Assembly (NCBI RefSeq): GCF_000955805.1
Contig: NZ_JYOA01000001.1
Location: 184,710 to 248,709 of the forward strand
Reading direction: 5' to 3'
Length of the DNA stretch: 64,000 bases
Source of the DNA: Pseudomonas sp. 21
GTDB taxonomy: Bacteria > Pseudomonadota > Gammaproteobacteria > Pseudomonadales > Pseudomonadaceae
Under the pieces are notes generated by a model. It searched no databases. It had not been told where the DNA came from and saw only the letters and a program-made list of their open reading frames with translations. Numbering within the stretch: position 1 is the first letter of the stretch; every line of letters starts with the position of its first letter. Shown here in pieces: positions 7,764 to 16,779 of the stretch. A program made the position numbers and the translations under genes.

Positions 7764-10475
7764 ATGACTGCACCGCAAACCACCGACGGCAAACCCCAAA
7801 CCACCGACTGGTACCGCAAGAGCGTCGACCAGACCCTGGCCGATCTGCAGACCAGCGCGGAAGGCCTCTCCCCCGACGAAGCCGAGGCGCGGCTGCTGCG
7901 CCTGGGCCCCAACGCGTTGCCGGCCAAGGAGGTCGATCCGCTCTGGCTGCGCTTCGCCCGGCACTTCAACGACGTGCTGATCTACATCCTCCTGGCCGCC
8001 GCCGTGGCCACCGCACTGATGGGCCACTGGACCGACACCGTCGTCATCCTGCTGGTGGCGGTGATCAACGCCGGCATCGGCTTCTTCCAGGAGAACAAGG
8101 CGGAGAAATCCCTCGCCGCCCTGCGCGGCATGCTCAGCAGCACCGCCCACGTGGTGCGCAACGGCAAGAAGATCGAGATGGACGCCGCCCAGCTGGTGCC
8201 CGGCGACATCGTCATCCTGCGCCCCGGCGACAAGATTCCCGCCGACGTGCGGCTGTTCGACGTGCACCACCTGCAGGTCGAGGAATCCATGCTCACCGGC
8301 GAATCCCTCACCGTGGGCAAGCACGCCGACGCCCTGGACAAGGAGGCGCTGCTGGCCGACCGCACCAACCTCGGTTTCTCCGGCACCAACGTCAGCGCCG
8401 GCAACGCTCGCGGCGTGGTGATCGAGACCGGCCCGGCCACCGAGCTCGGGCGCATCAACAAGCTGATCGCCAACGTCGACGAGGGCGAGACTCCGCTGCT
8501 GCGGCAGATCGCCGAGCTGGGCAAGCGCATCTTCCAGCTGATCGTCGGCATGATGGTGGTGCTGTTCATCATCGGCTTCTTCTGGCACGACTACCCCTTC
8601 GGCGAGCTGCTGCTGTCGCTGATCAGCCTGGCGGTTGCCTCGGTGCCCGAGGGCCTGCCGGCCATCGTCTCGATCATCCTGTCACTGGGCGTGCAACGCA
8701 TGGCGCAGAACAAGGCGATCATCCGCAAGCTGCCCACCGTGGAAACCCTGGGTGCCATGAGCGTGATCTGCTCGGACAAGACCGGCACCCTGACCATGAA
8801 CGAGATGACCGTGAAGAGCGTGCTGCTCGCCCACGGCCTCTATGCGGTCGAGGGCCAGAGCTACGAGCCCAAGGGCCGCATCACCTTCGGCAGCACCAGC
8901 GATGAACTGGACTGGTCACAACACGCCGCCCTGGATGCATTCATCCGCGCAGTGGACATCTGCAACGACAGCAGCCTGCAACTCAATGACGAAGGCCGCT
9001 GGGGCGTGGTCGGCGGGCCCACCGAGGGCGCGCTGAAGGTCCTGGCGCGCAAGGCGAACCTGCCGGAGATCGAGTTCCACAAGTTCGGCAAGATTCCCTT
9101 CGACTCCGCCTACAAGTACATGGCGCGGCGCTGCGATGTGGCCGGGCAGAACCTGATCTACCTCAAGGGCGCGCCCGACGTGCTGCTGCGCATGTGCCAG
9201 CAGCAGCTCGGCGCCAACGGCGTGGAGCCGCTGGACCGCGAGTACTGGGAGCGCGAGATGAGCTTCATCGCCGGGCAGGGCCTGCGCATGCTCGCCGCGG
9301 CCTACAAACCGGTGCAGCCCGATGACGGCGTGATCGACCACGAGGATGTACAGGACGGCATGATCTTCCTCGGTGTCGCCGGCCTGCTCGACCCGCCGCG
9401 TCCGGAGGCCATCGAGGCCATCGCCTTGTGCAAGCGCGCCGGCATCCAGGTGAAGATGATCACCGGCGACCACCCGGACACCGCCGTCGCCATCGCCGGC
9501 ATGCTCGGCATGGGCAACGACCTGCGCGCCATGACCGGCCAGGAGCTGGAACAGGCCGACGACACCCAGCTGAAATCCCTCGCCCTGCAATACTCGGTGT
9601 TCGCCCGCACCAGCCCCGAGCACAAGCTGCGCCTGGTGCGCGCGCTGCAGGCCAACGAGGAAGTGGTCGGCATGACCGGCGACGGGGTCAACGACGCCCC
9701 GGCGCTGAAGCAGGCCGACGTCGGCATCGCCATGGGCATCAAGGGCACCGAGGTGACCAAGGAAGCCGCCGACATGGTGCTCACTGACGACAACTTCTCC
9801 ACCATCGCCGGCGCCGTGCGCGAGGGCCGCCGGGTCTACGACAACCTGAAGAAGACCGTGCTGTTCATCCTGCCGACCAACATGGCCCAGGGCCTGCTGA
9901 TCGTCATGGCGATCCTCGCCGGCGCGGTGATCCCGCTGGCGCCGCTGCAGATCCTCTGGATGAACATGGCGACCTCCACCACCCTGTCCTTCGCCCTGGC
10001 CTTCGAGCCCGGCGAGCCGGGGATGATGCGCCGGCCGCCGCGCAACGCGAAGGAGTCGATCCTCAACGGCTTCGCGGTCTGGCGGGTGCTCTACGTGGGC
10101 GGCCTGCTCACCGCCGCCGCCTTCCTGCTGGAGGCCTGGCTGGTCAGCAACGGCCAGGACACCGACCACATCCGCACCATGATCCTGCACACCCTGGTCA
10201 CCGCGCAGTGGGCCTACCTGTTCAACTGCCGCCTGCAGGAGGAGTTCTCGCTGAACTGGGCGCTGCTGCGCAATGGCGCGCTGCTCACCGTGACCCTGGC
10301 GCTGATCCTGCTGCAGTGCTTGGTGATCTACGTGCCCTTCATGCAGACCGCCTTCCACACCGTCGCCCTGCCCTTCAGCGGCTGGCTGATCTCGTTAGGC
10401 ATCGGCATCGCGGTGTTCTTCGCGGTGGAGCTGGAGAAGCTGGTGATCCGTCGCTGGAAGGCCTCGCGGCGCTAA
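7764..10475 (+). CDS. P2-type cation-transporting ATPase
   Basis: The 903-residue inner-membrane pump has the full P-type ATPase layout. TGES of the actuator domain is at 178-181, PEGLPA in M4 near 295, and the phosphorylated aspartate of SDKTGTLT at D338. GDGVNDAPALKQAD and about ten membrane segments follow. The ATG at 7764 has GGGAG seven bases upstream; an in-frame ATG at 7683 overlaps the preceding stop and is less likely. Compared with SERCA, M5 reads TNMAQ where calcium pumps have SNVGE, and M6 reads NMATS where they have NLVTD. Two acidic calcium ligands are therefore missing, and the ion is uncertain. It resembles the P. aeruginosa PA1429 class from memory. Confidence 0.88.
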   Translation: MTAPQTTDGKPQTTDWYRKSVDQTLADLQTSAEGLSPDEAEARLLRLGPNALPAKEVDPLWLRFARHFNDVLIYILLAAAVATALMGHWTDTVVILLVAVINAGIGFFQENKAEKSLAALRGMLSSTAHVVRNGKKIEMDAAQLVPGDIVILRPGDKIPADVRLFDVHHLQVEESMLTGESLTVGKHADALDKEALLADRTNLGFSGTNVSAGNARGVVIETGPATELGRINKLIANVDEGETPLLRQIAELGKRIFQLIVGMMVVLFIIGFFWHDYPFGELLLSLISLAVASVPEGLPAIVSIILSLGVQRMAQNKAIIRKLPTVETLGAMSVICSDKTGTLTMNEMTVKSVLLAHGLYAVEGQSYEPKGRITFGSTSDELDWSQHAALDAFIRAVDICNDSSLQLNDEGRWGVVGGPTEGALKVLARKANLPEIEFHKFGKIPFDSAYKYMARRCDVAGQNLIYLKGAPDVLLRMCQQQLGANGVEPLDREYWEREMSFIAGQGLRMLAAAYKPVQPDDGVIDHEDVQDGMIFLGVAGLLDPPRPEAIEAIALCKRAGIQVKMITGDHPDTAVAIAGMLGMGNDLRAMTGQELEQADDTQLKSLALQYSVFARTSPEHKLRLVRALQANEEVVGMTGDGVNDAPALKQADVGIAMGIKGTEVTKEAADMVLTDDNFSTIAGAVREGRRVYDNLKKTVLFILPTNMAQGLLIVMAILAGAVIPLAPLQILWMNMATSTTLSFALAFEPGEPGMMRRPPRNAKESILNGFAVWRVLYVGGLLTAAAFLLEAWLVSNGQDTDHIRTMILHTLVTAQWAYLFNCRLQEEFSLNWALLRNGALLTVTLALILLQCLVIYVPFMQTAFHTVALPFSGWLISLGIGIAVFFAVELEKLVIRRWKASRR

Positions 10476-10484
10476 GCTGCTTTT

Positions 10485-10585
10485 CGTAGGAGCGAGCTTG
10501 CTCGCGAACAGCCCAAGCCCCTCCCTTCAACCGGAAGGGCTTGTTGTTTGCGGAAAGTGGTTCGCGAGCAAGCTCGCTCCTACAG
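10485..10585. repeat. REP inverted pair around a terminator
   Basis: REP arms (core GAGCGAGCTTGCTCGCGAA) at 10485-10509 and 10559-10585 in opposite orientation. They enclose a terminator-like hairpin between two convergent genes. Confidence 0.85.
10519..10550 (+). terminator. Candidate terminator after P-type ATPase
   Basis: Stem CCCTTC / GAAGGG (10523-10528 and 10534-10539) with loop AACCG, followed by the T-rich CTTGTTGTTTG. It is flanked on both sides by REP arms. Confidence 0.6.
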
Positions 10586-10605
10586 GCAGGAATAGGTGCG
10601 CGCGG

Positions 10606-10977
10606 TCACTGATGCAACCGCAGCACCGCCTCCAGCTCTTCGCGCAGCCACGGCTCGTCGATCTCCGGCAGGCGCTGGGTGATCTGCCGGGCAACCCAGC
10701 GCTGGCCGCGGCCAATGAACTCGAAGCGCAGCTCCAGGTCCTCGATGGCCATGGCGCTGGCGTGGAAATCGCCCACGCCGCTGTCCGGCGCGGCACCCAG
10801 GCGTTCGAGGCAGCGGCGCAGGCGGCGGCAGCTCTCGGCCTCGCCTTCGTGCAGGCGCTCCAGGCGGCGTCGCACGATGGCTTCGTCGGTCTGCCGCAGG
10901 CTGTCGAGCATGACCCGCGCGCCAGCGCGCTCGGCGCGCATCAGGGTTTGCAGCCAGTCAATGAGATCGTCGGACAT
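10606..10977 (-). CDS. Small helical protein, DUF6306-like
   Basis: The 123-residue protein is predicted all-helical and charged, with EAERAG-, HEGEAESCRRL- and ELRFEFIGRGQRWVARQI-type segments that suggest a four-helix, ferritin-like bundle. It resembles DUF6306 proteins by recall only. There is no signal peptide or membrane segment. It is convergent with the P-type ATPase and divergent from the ccoN gene. Function is unknown. Confidence 0.65.
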   Translation of the reverse strand: MSDDLIDWLQTLMRAERAGARVMLDSLRQTDEAIVRRRLERLHEGEAESCRRLRRCLERLGAAPDSGVGDFHASAMAIEDLELRFEFIGRGQRWVARQITQRLPEIDEPWLREELEAVLRLHQ

Positions 10978-11345
10978 GAAACTTTCCCGCTAGTGGCGAA
11001 GGCCCATCCTAGACCGTCTCGCGAAGCCGCTTTAAATGAATTGAATTGCACTGACGCTGCACTATTCCGAATACATCCAGCTTGCACCGTACCTCTTCAT
11101 TTCCGCTGCGCCGCTCGTCGGCATTGATCCCGGACAAGGCATGGCAGAGCGGCTGCATGCCAGTGCATCGCCTTCAACTCAAAAAAACTGCACTTATGCA
11201 GCATTATTATTCGTTTGTTGCATCCATCTTGTCTGTTCAGACTGTTCGGGCTCCCTGCGGCGAATTGCCTCCTGATTGCCTGATTCGCTTGCCACTCTCG
11301 GGTGGGCAGGGAGCCGTCAGTCAACCGGAGTACGACGGAATCAAG
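10978..11345. promoter_or_regulatory. Divergent promoter region upstream of ccoN
   Basis: 368 nt without a convincing gene. It is locally AT-rich around 11175-11220. It holds a cluster of TGCA-containing words, including the inverted repeat CTGCA-CTTA-TGCAG (11188-11201) and ATGCAGCAT (11196-11204). No clean Anr/Fnr box (TTGAT-N4-ATCAA) was found, although related oxidase genes are often oxygen-controlled. Confidence 0.45.
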
Positions 11346-12791
11346 ATGGACAGTGCAATACCCCTCGATCAGCACACCCCCCGCGACGCCGAATACAACT
11401 ACGACATCGTTCGCCGCTTCACCCTCACCACCCTGGGCTGGGGCATCCTCGGGATGCTCATGGGCGTGTTCATCGCCGCCCAGCTGGTGTGGCCGCAACT
11501 GAGCCTGGAGATGCCCTGGACCAGCTTCGGGCGCATCCGGCCGATCCACACCAACCTGGTGATCTTCGCCTTCGGCGGCAGCGCGCTGTTCGCTACCTCC
11601 TTCTACGTGGTGCAGCGTACCTGCCGCGTGCGGATCATCTCCGACAGCCTGGCCAATGTGCTGTTCTGGGGCTGGCAGGCGAGCCTGGTGGCGATGCTGG
11701 TGAGCTACCCGCTGGGTATCACCACGTCCAAGGAGTACGCCGAGATGGAGTGGCCCATCGCCCTCTGGGTGACTGTCCTCTGGCTGGTGTACGCCTACCT
11801 GTTCTTCGGCACCATCGCCCGCCGCAAGGTGCGCCACATCTACGTGGGCAACTGGTTCTACGGCGCCTTCATCGTGGTCACCGGGATGGTCCACGTGGTC
11901 AATCACCTGGCGATCCCGGTGACGCTGCTCAAGTCCTACCCGCTCTACTCGGGCGCCACCGACGCGATGATCCAGTGGTGGTACGGCCACAGCGTGGTGG
12001 GCTTCATCCTCTCGGTGGGCTTCCTCGGCATGATGTACTACTTCGTGCCCAAGCAGGCCGAGCGGCCGATCTACTCCTATCGCCTGTCCATCGTGCACTT
12101 CTGGGCGATCATCACCCTGTATATCTGGGCCGGCCCGCACCACCTGCACTACACCGCGTTGCCGGACTGGGCGCAGTCCCTGGGCATGGTGATGTCGCTG
12201 ATCCTGCTGGCACCCAGCTGGGGCGGCATGATCAACGGCATGATGACCCTGTCGGGCGCCTGGCATAAGTTGCGCACCGACCCGATCCTGCGCTTCCTCG
12301 TGGTGTCGCTGGCCTTCTACGGCATGTCCACCTTCGAGGGGCCGATGATGGCGATCAAGACAGTGAACTCGCTGTCGCACTACACCGACTGGACCATCGG
12401 CCACGTGCACGCCGGCGCCCTGGGCTGGGTGGCGATGATCTCCATCGGCGCGCTGTACCACATGATTCCGAAACTCTACGGCCGCGAGCAGATGCACAGC
12501 GTCGGGCTGATCAACGCGCACTTCTGGCTGGCTACCATCGGCACCGTGCTTTACATCGCCTCGATGTGGGTCAACGGCATCACCCAGGGCCTGATGTGGC
12601 GCGCGGTGAACGAGGACGGCACGCTGACCTACTCCTTCGTCGAGGCGCTGGCGGCCAGCCATCCGGGCTACATCGTGCGCCTGATCGGTGGTTCCACCTT
12701 CGCCAGCGGCATGCTGCTGATGGCCTGGAACACCTGGGCGACGGTGCGCAGCGGCAAGCCGGTGTCGAATCTTGAAGCGGCTGCGGCCTGA
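11346..12791 (+). CDS. ccoN: cbb3-type cytochrome c oxidase catalytic subunit (orphan CcoN)
   Basis: The 481-residue protein is a heme-copper oxidase subunit I of the cbb3 class with about 12 membrane helices. Ligand histidines are visible: H68 (low-spin heme), H215 in YGHSVVGF and H265/H266 in GPHHLHY (CuB site), and H353/H355 in [10 protein letters not shown] (hemes). The ATG at 11346 starts [10 protein letters not shown], matching normal CcoN length; the frame is open further upstream but without homology. No ccoO or ccoP follows, so this is an orphan subunit. The ccoN-ccoQ order matches the ccoN4Q4 pair known in P. aeruginosa. Such isoforms can be built into hybrid oxidases with distinct cyanide, nitrite or phenazine behaviour. 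Confidence 0.93.
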   Translation: MDSAIPLDQHTPRDAEYNYDIVRRFTLTTLGWGILGMLMGVFIAAQLVWPQLSLEMPWTSFGRIRPIHTNLVIFAFGGSALFATSFYVVQRTCRVRIISDSLANVLFWGWQASLVAMLVSYPLGITTSKEYAEMEWPIALWVTVLWLVYAYLFFGTIARRKVRHIYVGNWFYGAFIVVTGMVHVVNHLAIPVTLLKSYPLYSGATDAMIQWWYGHSVVGFILSVGFLGMMYYFVPKQAERPIYSYRLSIVHFWAIITLYIWAGPHHLHYTALPDWAQSLGMVMSLILLAPSWGGMINGMMTLSGAWHKLRTDPILRFLVVSLAFYGMSTFEGPMMAIKTVNSLSHYTDWTIGHVHAGALGWVAMISIGALYHMIPKLYGREQMHSVGLINAHFWLATIGTVLYIASMWVNGITQGLMWRAVNEDGTLTYSFVEALAASHPGYIVRLIGGSTFASGMLLMAWNTWATVRSGKPVSNLEAAAA

Positions 12792-12802
12792 GGAATACCC
12801 AG

Positions 12803-13009
12803 ATGCTGCTGAGCCTCATCGGCCTGACTGCCTGTGCTGCCGCCTGCTGGCGAACCTGCCGCCATGACGCTGGCGAACAGGCGGCGCTGCTGCCCTTCGC
12901 CGACGACCCGGACGCCGCACGGCGCATGAGCGAAGCCACCGGCCGGCACTGCGAGCGGATCGTCCAGCCGCTGCCGGAGCCACCACCGCCGTACCGAATG
13001 CGCGCCTGA
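12803..13009 (+). CDS. ccoQ: CcoQ-like small oxidase subunit
   Basis: This 68-residue protein starts 11 nt after ccoN. It has a short hydrophobic N-terminus (about residues 2-16) and the LLPFADDPDAARRM segment, which matches the conserved LPFADD box of CcoQ. It is proline-rich at the end. CcoQ helps to stabilise cbb3 oxidase. The membrane segment is shorter than usual for CcoQ, with several cysteines in it (positions 11, 15 and 19). Confidence 0.75.
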   Translation: MLLSLIGLTACAAACWRTCRHDAGEQAALLPFADDPDAARRMSEATGRHCERIVQPLPEPPPPYRMRA

Positions 13010-13046
13010 CAACTTGCGCTCGTGTTTCCAGCACCCTGGTTTCCCA

Positions 13047-13093
13047 GCCCCATGGACGGGGCACTCCCCGAGTGCCGATGTTGGCACCTTGCA
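13047..13093 (+). promoter_or_regulatory. Candidate RNA switch / attenuator leader upstream of HPP-CBS gene
   Basis: Three overlapping, mutually exclusive hairpins can form. P0 is GCCCC/GGGGC (13047-13051 with 13058-13062). P1 is GGCACTC/GAGTGCC with a CCC loop (13060-13076). P2 is GTGCC/GGCAC (13072-13076 with 13083-13087). A rho-independent terminator follows, only 25 nt before the HPP-CBS ATG. The arrangement is typical of leader-controlled genes. It does not match a riboswitch class I recognise. Confidence 0.45.
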
Positions 13094-13122
13094 GGGCTCT
13101 TCCCCGCGAGAGCCCGTTTTTT
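13094..13122 (+). terminator. Rho-independent terminator between ccoQ and HPP-CBS gene
   Basis: Stem GGGCTCT / AGAGCCC (13094-13100 and 13109-13115), loop TCCCCGCG, then G and six T. It either ends the ccoNQ transcript or acts as an attenuator for the gene starting at 13148. Confidence 0.85.
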
Positions 13123-13147
13123 CAGACCTCGCTCCCCGGACCTTCCG

Positions 13148-14281
13148 ATGACCGCCCTCACCGGCTGGCGGCACCGCGCCGCCGCGTACCTGCCCGACAT
13201 TCCCCACACCCGCCCGCGCGAATGGCTGCGCGCCTCGCTCGGCGCCAGCCTGGGCTTCCTGCTCAGCGCCGCCACCTGCGGCCTGCTGTTCGGTTCCTCG
13301 GTGGCGCTGCACTTCGCTGGCCCCTGGGCCGCTTCGGCGGTGCTGCTGTTCGCCGTCTCCTCCGGCGCCCTCGCCCAGCCCTGGTCGGTGATCGGCAGCT
13401 ACCTCTGCGCCTCGCTGGTGGCGCTGCTGATCGTCCTCTGGCTGCCCGCCGGCATCTCCAGTGCGGCCCTCGCCCTGGGCCTGAGCCTGCTGCTGATGTA
13501 CCCGCTGCGCTGCCTGCATCCGCCGGGTGGCGCCCTGGCCTTCTGCATGGTGTTCGCCGCGCCCCTGCCCGGCGAGCCGGCGTGGATGGCGCCACTGCCG
13601 GCCATCAGCGGCGGCCTCAGCCTGGTGCTGCTGGCCCTGCTGTTCAACAACCTGACGCGCGTGCCCTACCCGCGCCGCCGCAGCCTCGCGCCGGACGACC
13701 ACCAGACCCGGGACCGGGCTCCCGGCGAGCGGGTCGGCATCCAGGCCGCCGACCTTGACCAGGCGCTGGACGAACTGGGCTCCTTCGTCGACATCACCCG
13801 CGACGACCTCGAACGCCTGGTGCGCAGTACCGAACGCCACGCCCTGCGCCGCAGCATGGGCGACACCCGCGCGCGGGAAGTGATGTCCCGCGACCTGATC
13901 TGCGCCTCGCCGGAGACACCGCTCAGCCACGCCCTGCGCCTGCTGGTGAAGCACCACCTGAAGGCCCTGCCGATCCTCGACGAGGAGCGCCGGCTGGTGG
14001 GCATCGTCAGCCTGATCGACCTGCTGGCGCCCAGGGGCGTCTGGTGGCAGCGACTGCTCGGCGGCATCGGCCTGCGCCGCGATCGCCTGCTGGGCGAGGT
14101 GATGACCCGCCCGGTGCTGCACGTGGATGCCGACACCCATGCGGTGGAGCTGATCCCGCTTCTCTCGGACCATGGCCTGCACTGCCTGCCGGTGCTCGAA
14201 CGCGGCGAGCTGGTGGGCGTGATCACCCAGACCGACCTGATCGCCGCCCTGGAACGCGACCTGCTCAGTCACCTGGGCTGA
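13148..14281 (+). CDS. HPP-family membrane protein with two CBS domains
   Basis: The 377-residue protein has an N-terminal HPP domain with about five membrane helices (about 28-168), including the signature CLHPPGGALAF (HPP at 124-126). A cytoplasmic pair of CBS domains follows at about 243-297 (AREVMSRDLICASPETPLS) and 316-372 (LGEVMTRPVLHVDADTHAV). CBS pairs usually bind adenosine nucleotides. Some HPP proteins of cyanobacteria and plants are reported nitrite transporters. The location beside ccoN4Q4-like genes, a nitrite- and cyanide-responsive pair in P. aeruginosa, fits such a role, but this is inference. No strong Shine-Dalgarno precedes the ATG. Confidence 0.85.
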   Translation: MTALTGWRHRAAAYLPDIPHTRPREWLRASLGASLGFLLSAATCGLLFGSSVALHFAGPWAASAVLLFAVSSGALAQPWSVIGSYLCASLVALLIVLWLPAGISSAALALGLSLLLMYPLRCLHPPGGALAFCMVFAAPLPGEPAWMAPLPAISGGLSLVLLALLFNNLTRVPYPRRRSLAPDDHQTRDRAPGERVGIQAADLDQALDELGSFVDITRDDLERLVRSTERHALRRSMGDTRAREVMSRDLICASPETPLSHALRLLVKHHLKALPILDEERRLVGIVSLIDLLAPRGVWWQRLLGGIGLRRDRLLGEVMTRPVLHVDADTHAVELIPLLSDHGLHCLPVLERGELVGVITQTDLIAALERDLLSHLG

Positions 14282-14355
14282 CCGCGCTTTCAGTTCACCT
14301 GGGCTAACCACCCTTTCCGCTACACTGGCGGCCTGATTCGCGCAGAAGCTCCCGC

Positions 14356-15216
14356 ATGGACATCGACCTCACCCGCACCTTCCTGGAAATCGTCCGCCAC
14401 GGCAGCTTCGTGGCCGCCGCCGAACGCATGCACGTCACCCAGACCGCTATCACCGCACGGGTGCAGAAGCTGGAAGCGCACCTCAACTGCACGCTGTTCG
14501 TGCGCAACCGCGCCGGCGCCCGCCTGACTCCGGACGGCGAGGCCTTCGTCACCTACGCCAACCAGATCCTGCAGACCTGGGAGGCCGCCCAGCGCGACCT
14601 GCCGTTGCCCGAAGGCATCCACAACGTGCTGCACATCGGCGGCGAAGTGAGCCTGTGCAACCCGCTGATGCTGCGCTGGGTCAGCCGTATCCGCCAGGCG
14701 ATCGGCGACCACGCGGTGCGCGCCGAGATCGGCGACGGCCAGAGCCTGCTGCGCCAGCTGGAACTGGGGGTGCTCGACGCCGCCCTGGTCTACCAGCCGA
14801 CCTACTGGCCGGGAATGCAGGTGGAGCAGTTGCTGGAGGAGAAGCTGATCCTGGTACGCGCGCAGAACCCCGAGCCCTACGTCTACATCGACTGGGGCGA
14901 AGGCTTCCGCCAGCAGCACGACAGCGCCCTGCCGGAGCTGGCCAAGGCGCCGGTGTCGTTCAACCTCGGCCCGCTGGCGTTGCAGTACATCCTGGAGAAC
15001 GGCGGCTCGGGCTACTTCCGCACGCGGGTGGTGCAGAGCTATCTCGACCGCAAGGTGCTGCGCCGGGTGCCCAAGGCTCCGGAGTTCAGTTACCCGACTT
15101 ATCTGGTGTACTCGCGGGACCGCGATTCACAGGCGCTGCAGCAGGCCTTCGCCCTGCTGCGCGAGGTAGTCGCGCAGGATGCGGACTGGTCGCAGCGCTG
15201 GGACCCGATGATCTGA
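14356..15216 (+). CDS. LysR-family transcriptional regulator
   Basis: The 286-residue protein carries a LysR helix-turn-helix at about 3-62 (FVAAAERMHVTQTAITARVQKLE) and a periplasmic-binding-protein-like effector domain. The start MDIDLTRTFLEIVRHGSF is canonical. It lies 74 nt after the HPP-CBS gene on the same strand and could be co-transcribed with it, though the target may be elsewhere. REP elements follow the gene. Confidence 0.88.
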   Translation: MDIDLTRTFLEIVRHGSFVAAAERMHVTQTAITARVQKLEAHLNCTLFVRNRAGARLTPDGEAFVTYANQILQTWEAAQRDLPLPEGIHNVLHIGGEVSLCNPLMLRWVSRIRQAIGDHAVRAEIGDGQSLLRQLELGVLDAALVYQPTYWPGMQVEQLLEEKLILVRAQNPEPYVYIDWGEGFRQQHDSALPELAKAPVSFNLGPLALQYILENGGSGYFRTRVVQSYLDRKVLRRVPKAPEFSYPTYLVYSRDRDSQALQQAFALLREVVAQDADWSQRWDPMI

Positions 15217-15236
15217 TCGCCGTCGCGATGGGCCCA

Positions 15237-15564
15237 CGCAGGAGCGAGCCTGCAAGCAAGCCCCGCCCGGATACTCTTCGCGAGCAAGCTCGCTCCTACA
15301 GGAAGAGCCGTAGTGGTGGATACGAAGATCGATCTGGCCGCCGTAGGAGCGAGCCGGCCAGCATGCCCCGCCCGGACATCCATGGCAGGCCAGCTCGCCC
15401 CTACAGTGCCACGCCCTTCCCTCCCCAGGTCCCCGGCCCTTTCCTGTCGGGAAAGGAGGCGTATGCCGGGTGTTCCCATGTTGGCCGAGCGAGGCCCGGC
15501 GCCGGAGTCAACCTGCAGGAGCACGCCATGCGCGCGATCGCGGGCATGGCCCGCTCCTGCAGGG
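15237..15564. repeat. REP-rich intergenic region
   Basis: 372 nt (15217-15588) between a plus-strand LysR gene and the minus-strand adhesin operon hold no convincing gene. REP arms of at least three core types are present: near 15237-15256 with 15278-15303, degenerate arms near 15341-15407, and a tight doublet at 15515-15562 (core GGGCATGGCCCGCTCCTGC). They separate the convergent transcription units. Confidence 0.8.
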
Positions 15565-15588
15565 GCAATCGATCCCTCGCCGCGCACC

Positions 15589-16779
15589 TCACATCAACCG
15601 CGCCTTGAGCAACGGCCGCAGCAGGTAGTTCAGCACGCTGCGCTTGCCGCTGAGAATGTCCACCTCGGCGACCATGCCGGGGATGATCGGCAGCACCTCG
15701 CCGTTGCGCATCAGCTGGCTGCCATCGGTCTTGATCAGCACCTGGTAGTAGTACTCCTTGCCGTGCACCGTATCTTCTTCGATCGTGTCGGCGCTGATCT
15801 GTTCCAGGGTGCCCTTCAAATCGCCGTAGATGCTGTAGTCGTAGGCGGTGATCTTGACCTTGGCCGGCATGCCCGGCACCAGGAAGGCCACGTCGCGCGG
15901 CTTGACCTTGGCCTCCACCAGCAGACGCTCCTCCACCGGGATCACCTCCATGATCGGCTCACCCGGCTGCACTACCCCACCGCGGGTGCTGATCAGCACG
16001 GTGTTCACCCGCCCGCGCACCGGCGAGAGGATTTCCGTGCGGCGCAGCTGGTCCTTGCGCTGCTGGACAATGGGCTCGATCTGGGCCAGCTGGGCCTTCT
16101 TCTCCTGGCGTTCGGTGTAGGCATCCTGGAAGTAGCTGTTCTTCAGCTCGGTGAGCTTGCCGCTCAGGGTAGCGATGTCCTGGCTCAGCTTGAGCGCCTC
16201 CATCTGACTCACCGCGCGCCGCTCCACCAATGGCTTGACCAGTGCCAGCTGGCTCTGCGCCAGGCGAATCTGCTGCTGCAGCGAGCGGGTGTTCTCCTCC
16301 AGCTTGTCGCGCCTGGACTGGAACAACTCGCGCTCCGAACGCGCCACCGGGCCGTCGGCGGCCATGCCGGCGGGGAAGACGATGCGGTCCTGGCCCATCA
16401 CTTCCGCATCCAGCCGGGCAATGGCGGCGCCGAGCACCTCGGCCTGGTTGGCCGCTTCCTGCCAGGAGGTCTCGAAATGCGTGCGATCCAGGCGCACCAG
16501 CGGCTGGCCCACCTGCACCAGTTCGCCCTCCTGCACCAGCAGGCGGTCGAGGATGCCGCCCTCCAGGCTCTGGATCTTCTGCATGCGGCTGAACGGCACA
16601 ACGCGGCCATCGCCTCGGGTGACTTCGTCCAGCTCGGCCCAGGCCGCCCAGGCGATGGCGGCGACCAGGCTCAGCAGCAGCGCCCAGAGCAGCGGCCGCG
16701 ACACCGGGTGGCTGGAAGCCAGCAGCGGGTCCTGCAGCTCGCGGCGCAGGCGTTCGGCAGCGCGGGTTTCACTGGCCAT
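15589..16779 (-). CDS. bapD: Type I secretion membrane fusion protein (HlyD family)
   Basis: The 396-residue adaptor has a short cytoplasmic start, one membrane helix (about 30-48), a biotinyl-lipoyl-like segment (LEGGILDRLLVQEGELVQVG), a long coiled coil (about 145-240) and a C-terminal beta domain with the family stretch GMPAKVKITAYDYSIYGDLKG. It would join the ABC transporter to the TolC-like channel. Its start overlaps the end of the ABC gene by 11 nt, so it is the last gene of the operon. Gene order matches bapABCD (PA1874-PA1877) of P. aeruginosa; the symbol is given on that basis. Confidence 0.88.
   Translation of the reverse strand: MASETRAAERLRRELQDPLLASSHPVSRPLLWALLLSLVAAIAWAAWAELDEVTRGDGRVVPFSRMQKIQSLEGGILDRLLVQEGELVQVGQPLVRLDRTHFETSWQEAANQAEVLGAAIARLDAEVMGQDRIVFPAGMAADGPVARSERELFQSRRDKLEENTRSLQQQIRLAQSQLALVKPLVERRAVSQMEALKLSQDIATLSGKLTELKNSYFQDAYTERQEKKAQLAQIEPIVQQRKDQLRRTEILSPVRGRVNTVLISTRGGVVQPGEPIMEVIPVEERLLVEAKVKPRDVAFLVPGMPAKVKITAYDYSIYGDLKGTLEQISADTIEEDTVHGKEYYYQVLIKTDGSQLMRNGEVLPIIPGMVAEVDILSGKRSVLNYLLRPLLKARLM

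Noticed and set aside
10485-10585. An insertion-sequence end or attachment site.
   Set aside because: The arms are standard Pseudomonas REP sequences repeated many times in the window, with no transposase or target duplication.
10978-11345. A longer CcoN starting at 11082.
   Set aside because: The extra 88 residues have no similarity to CcoN, and the ATG at 11346 gives the normal family length.
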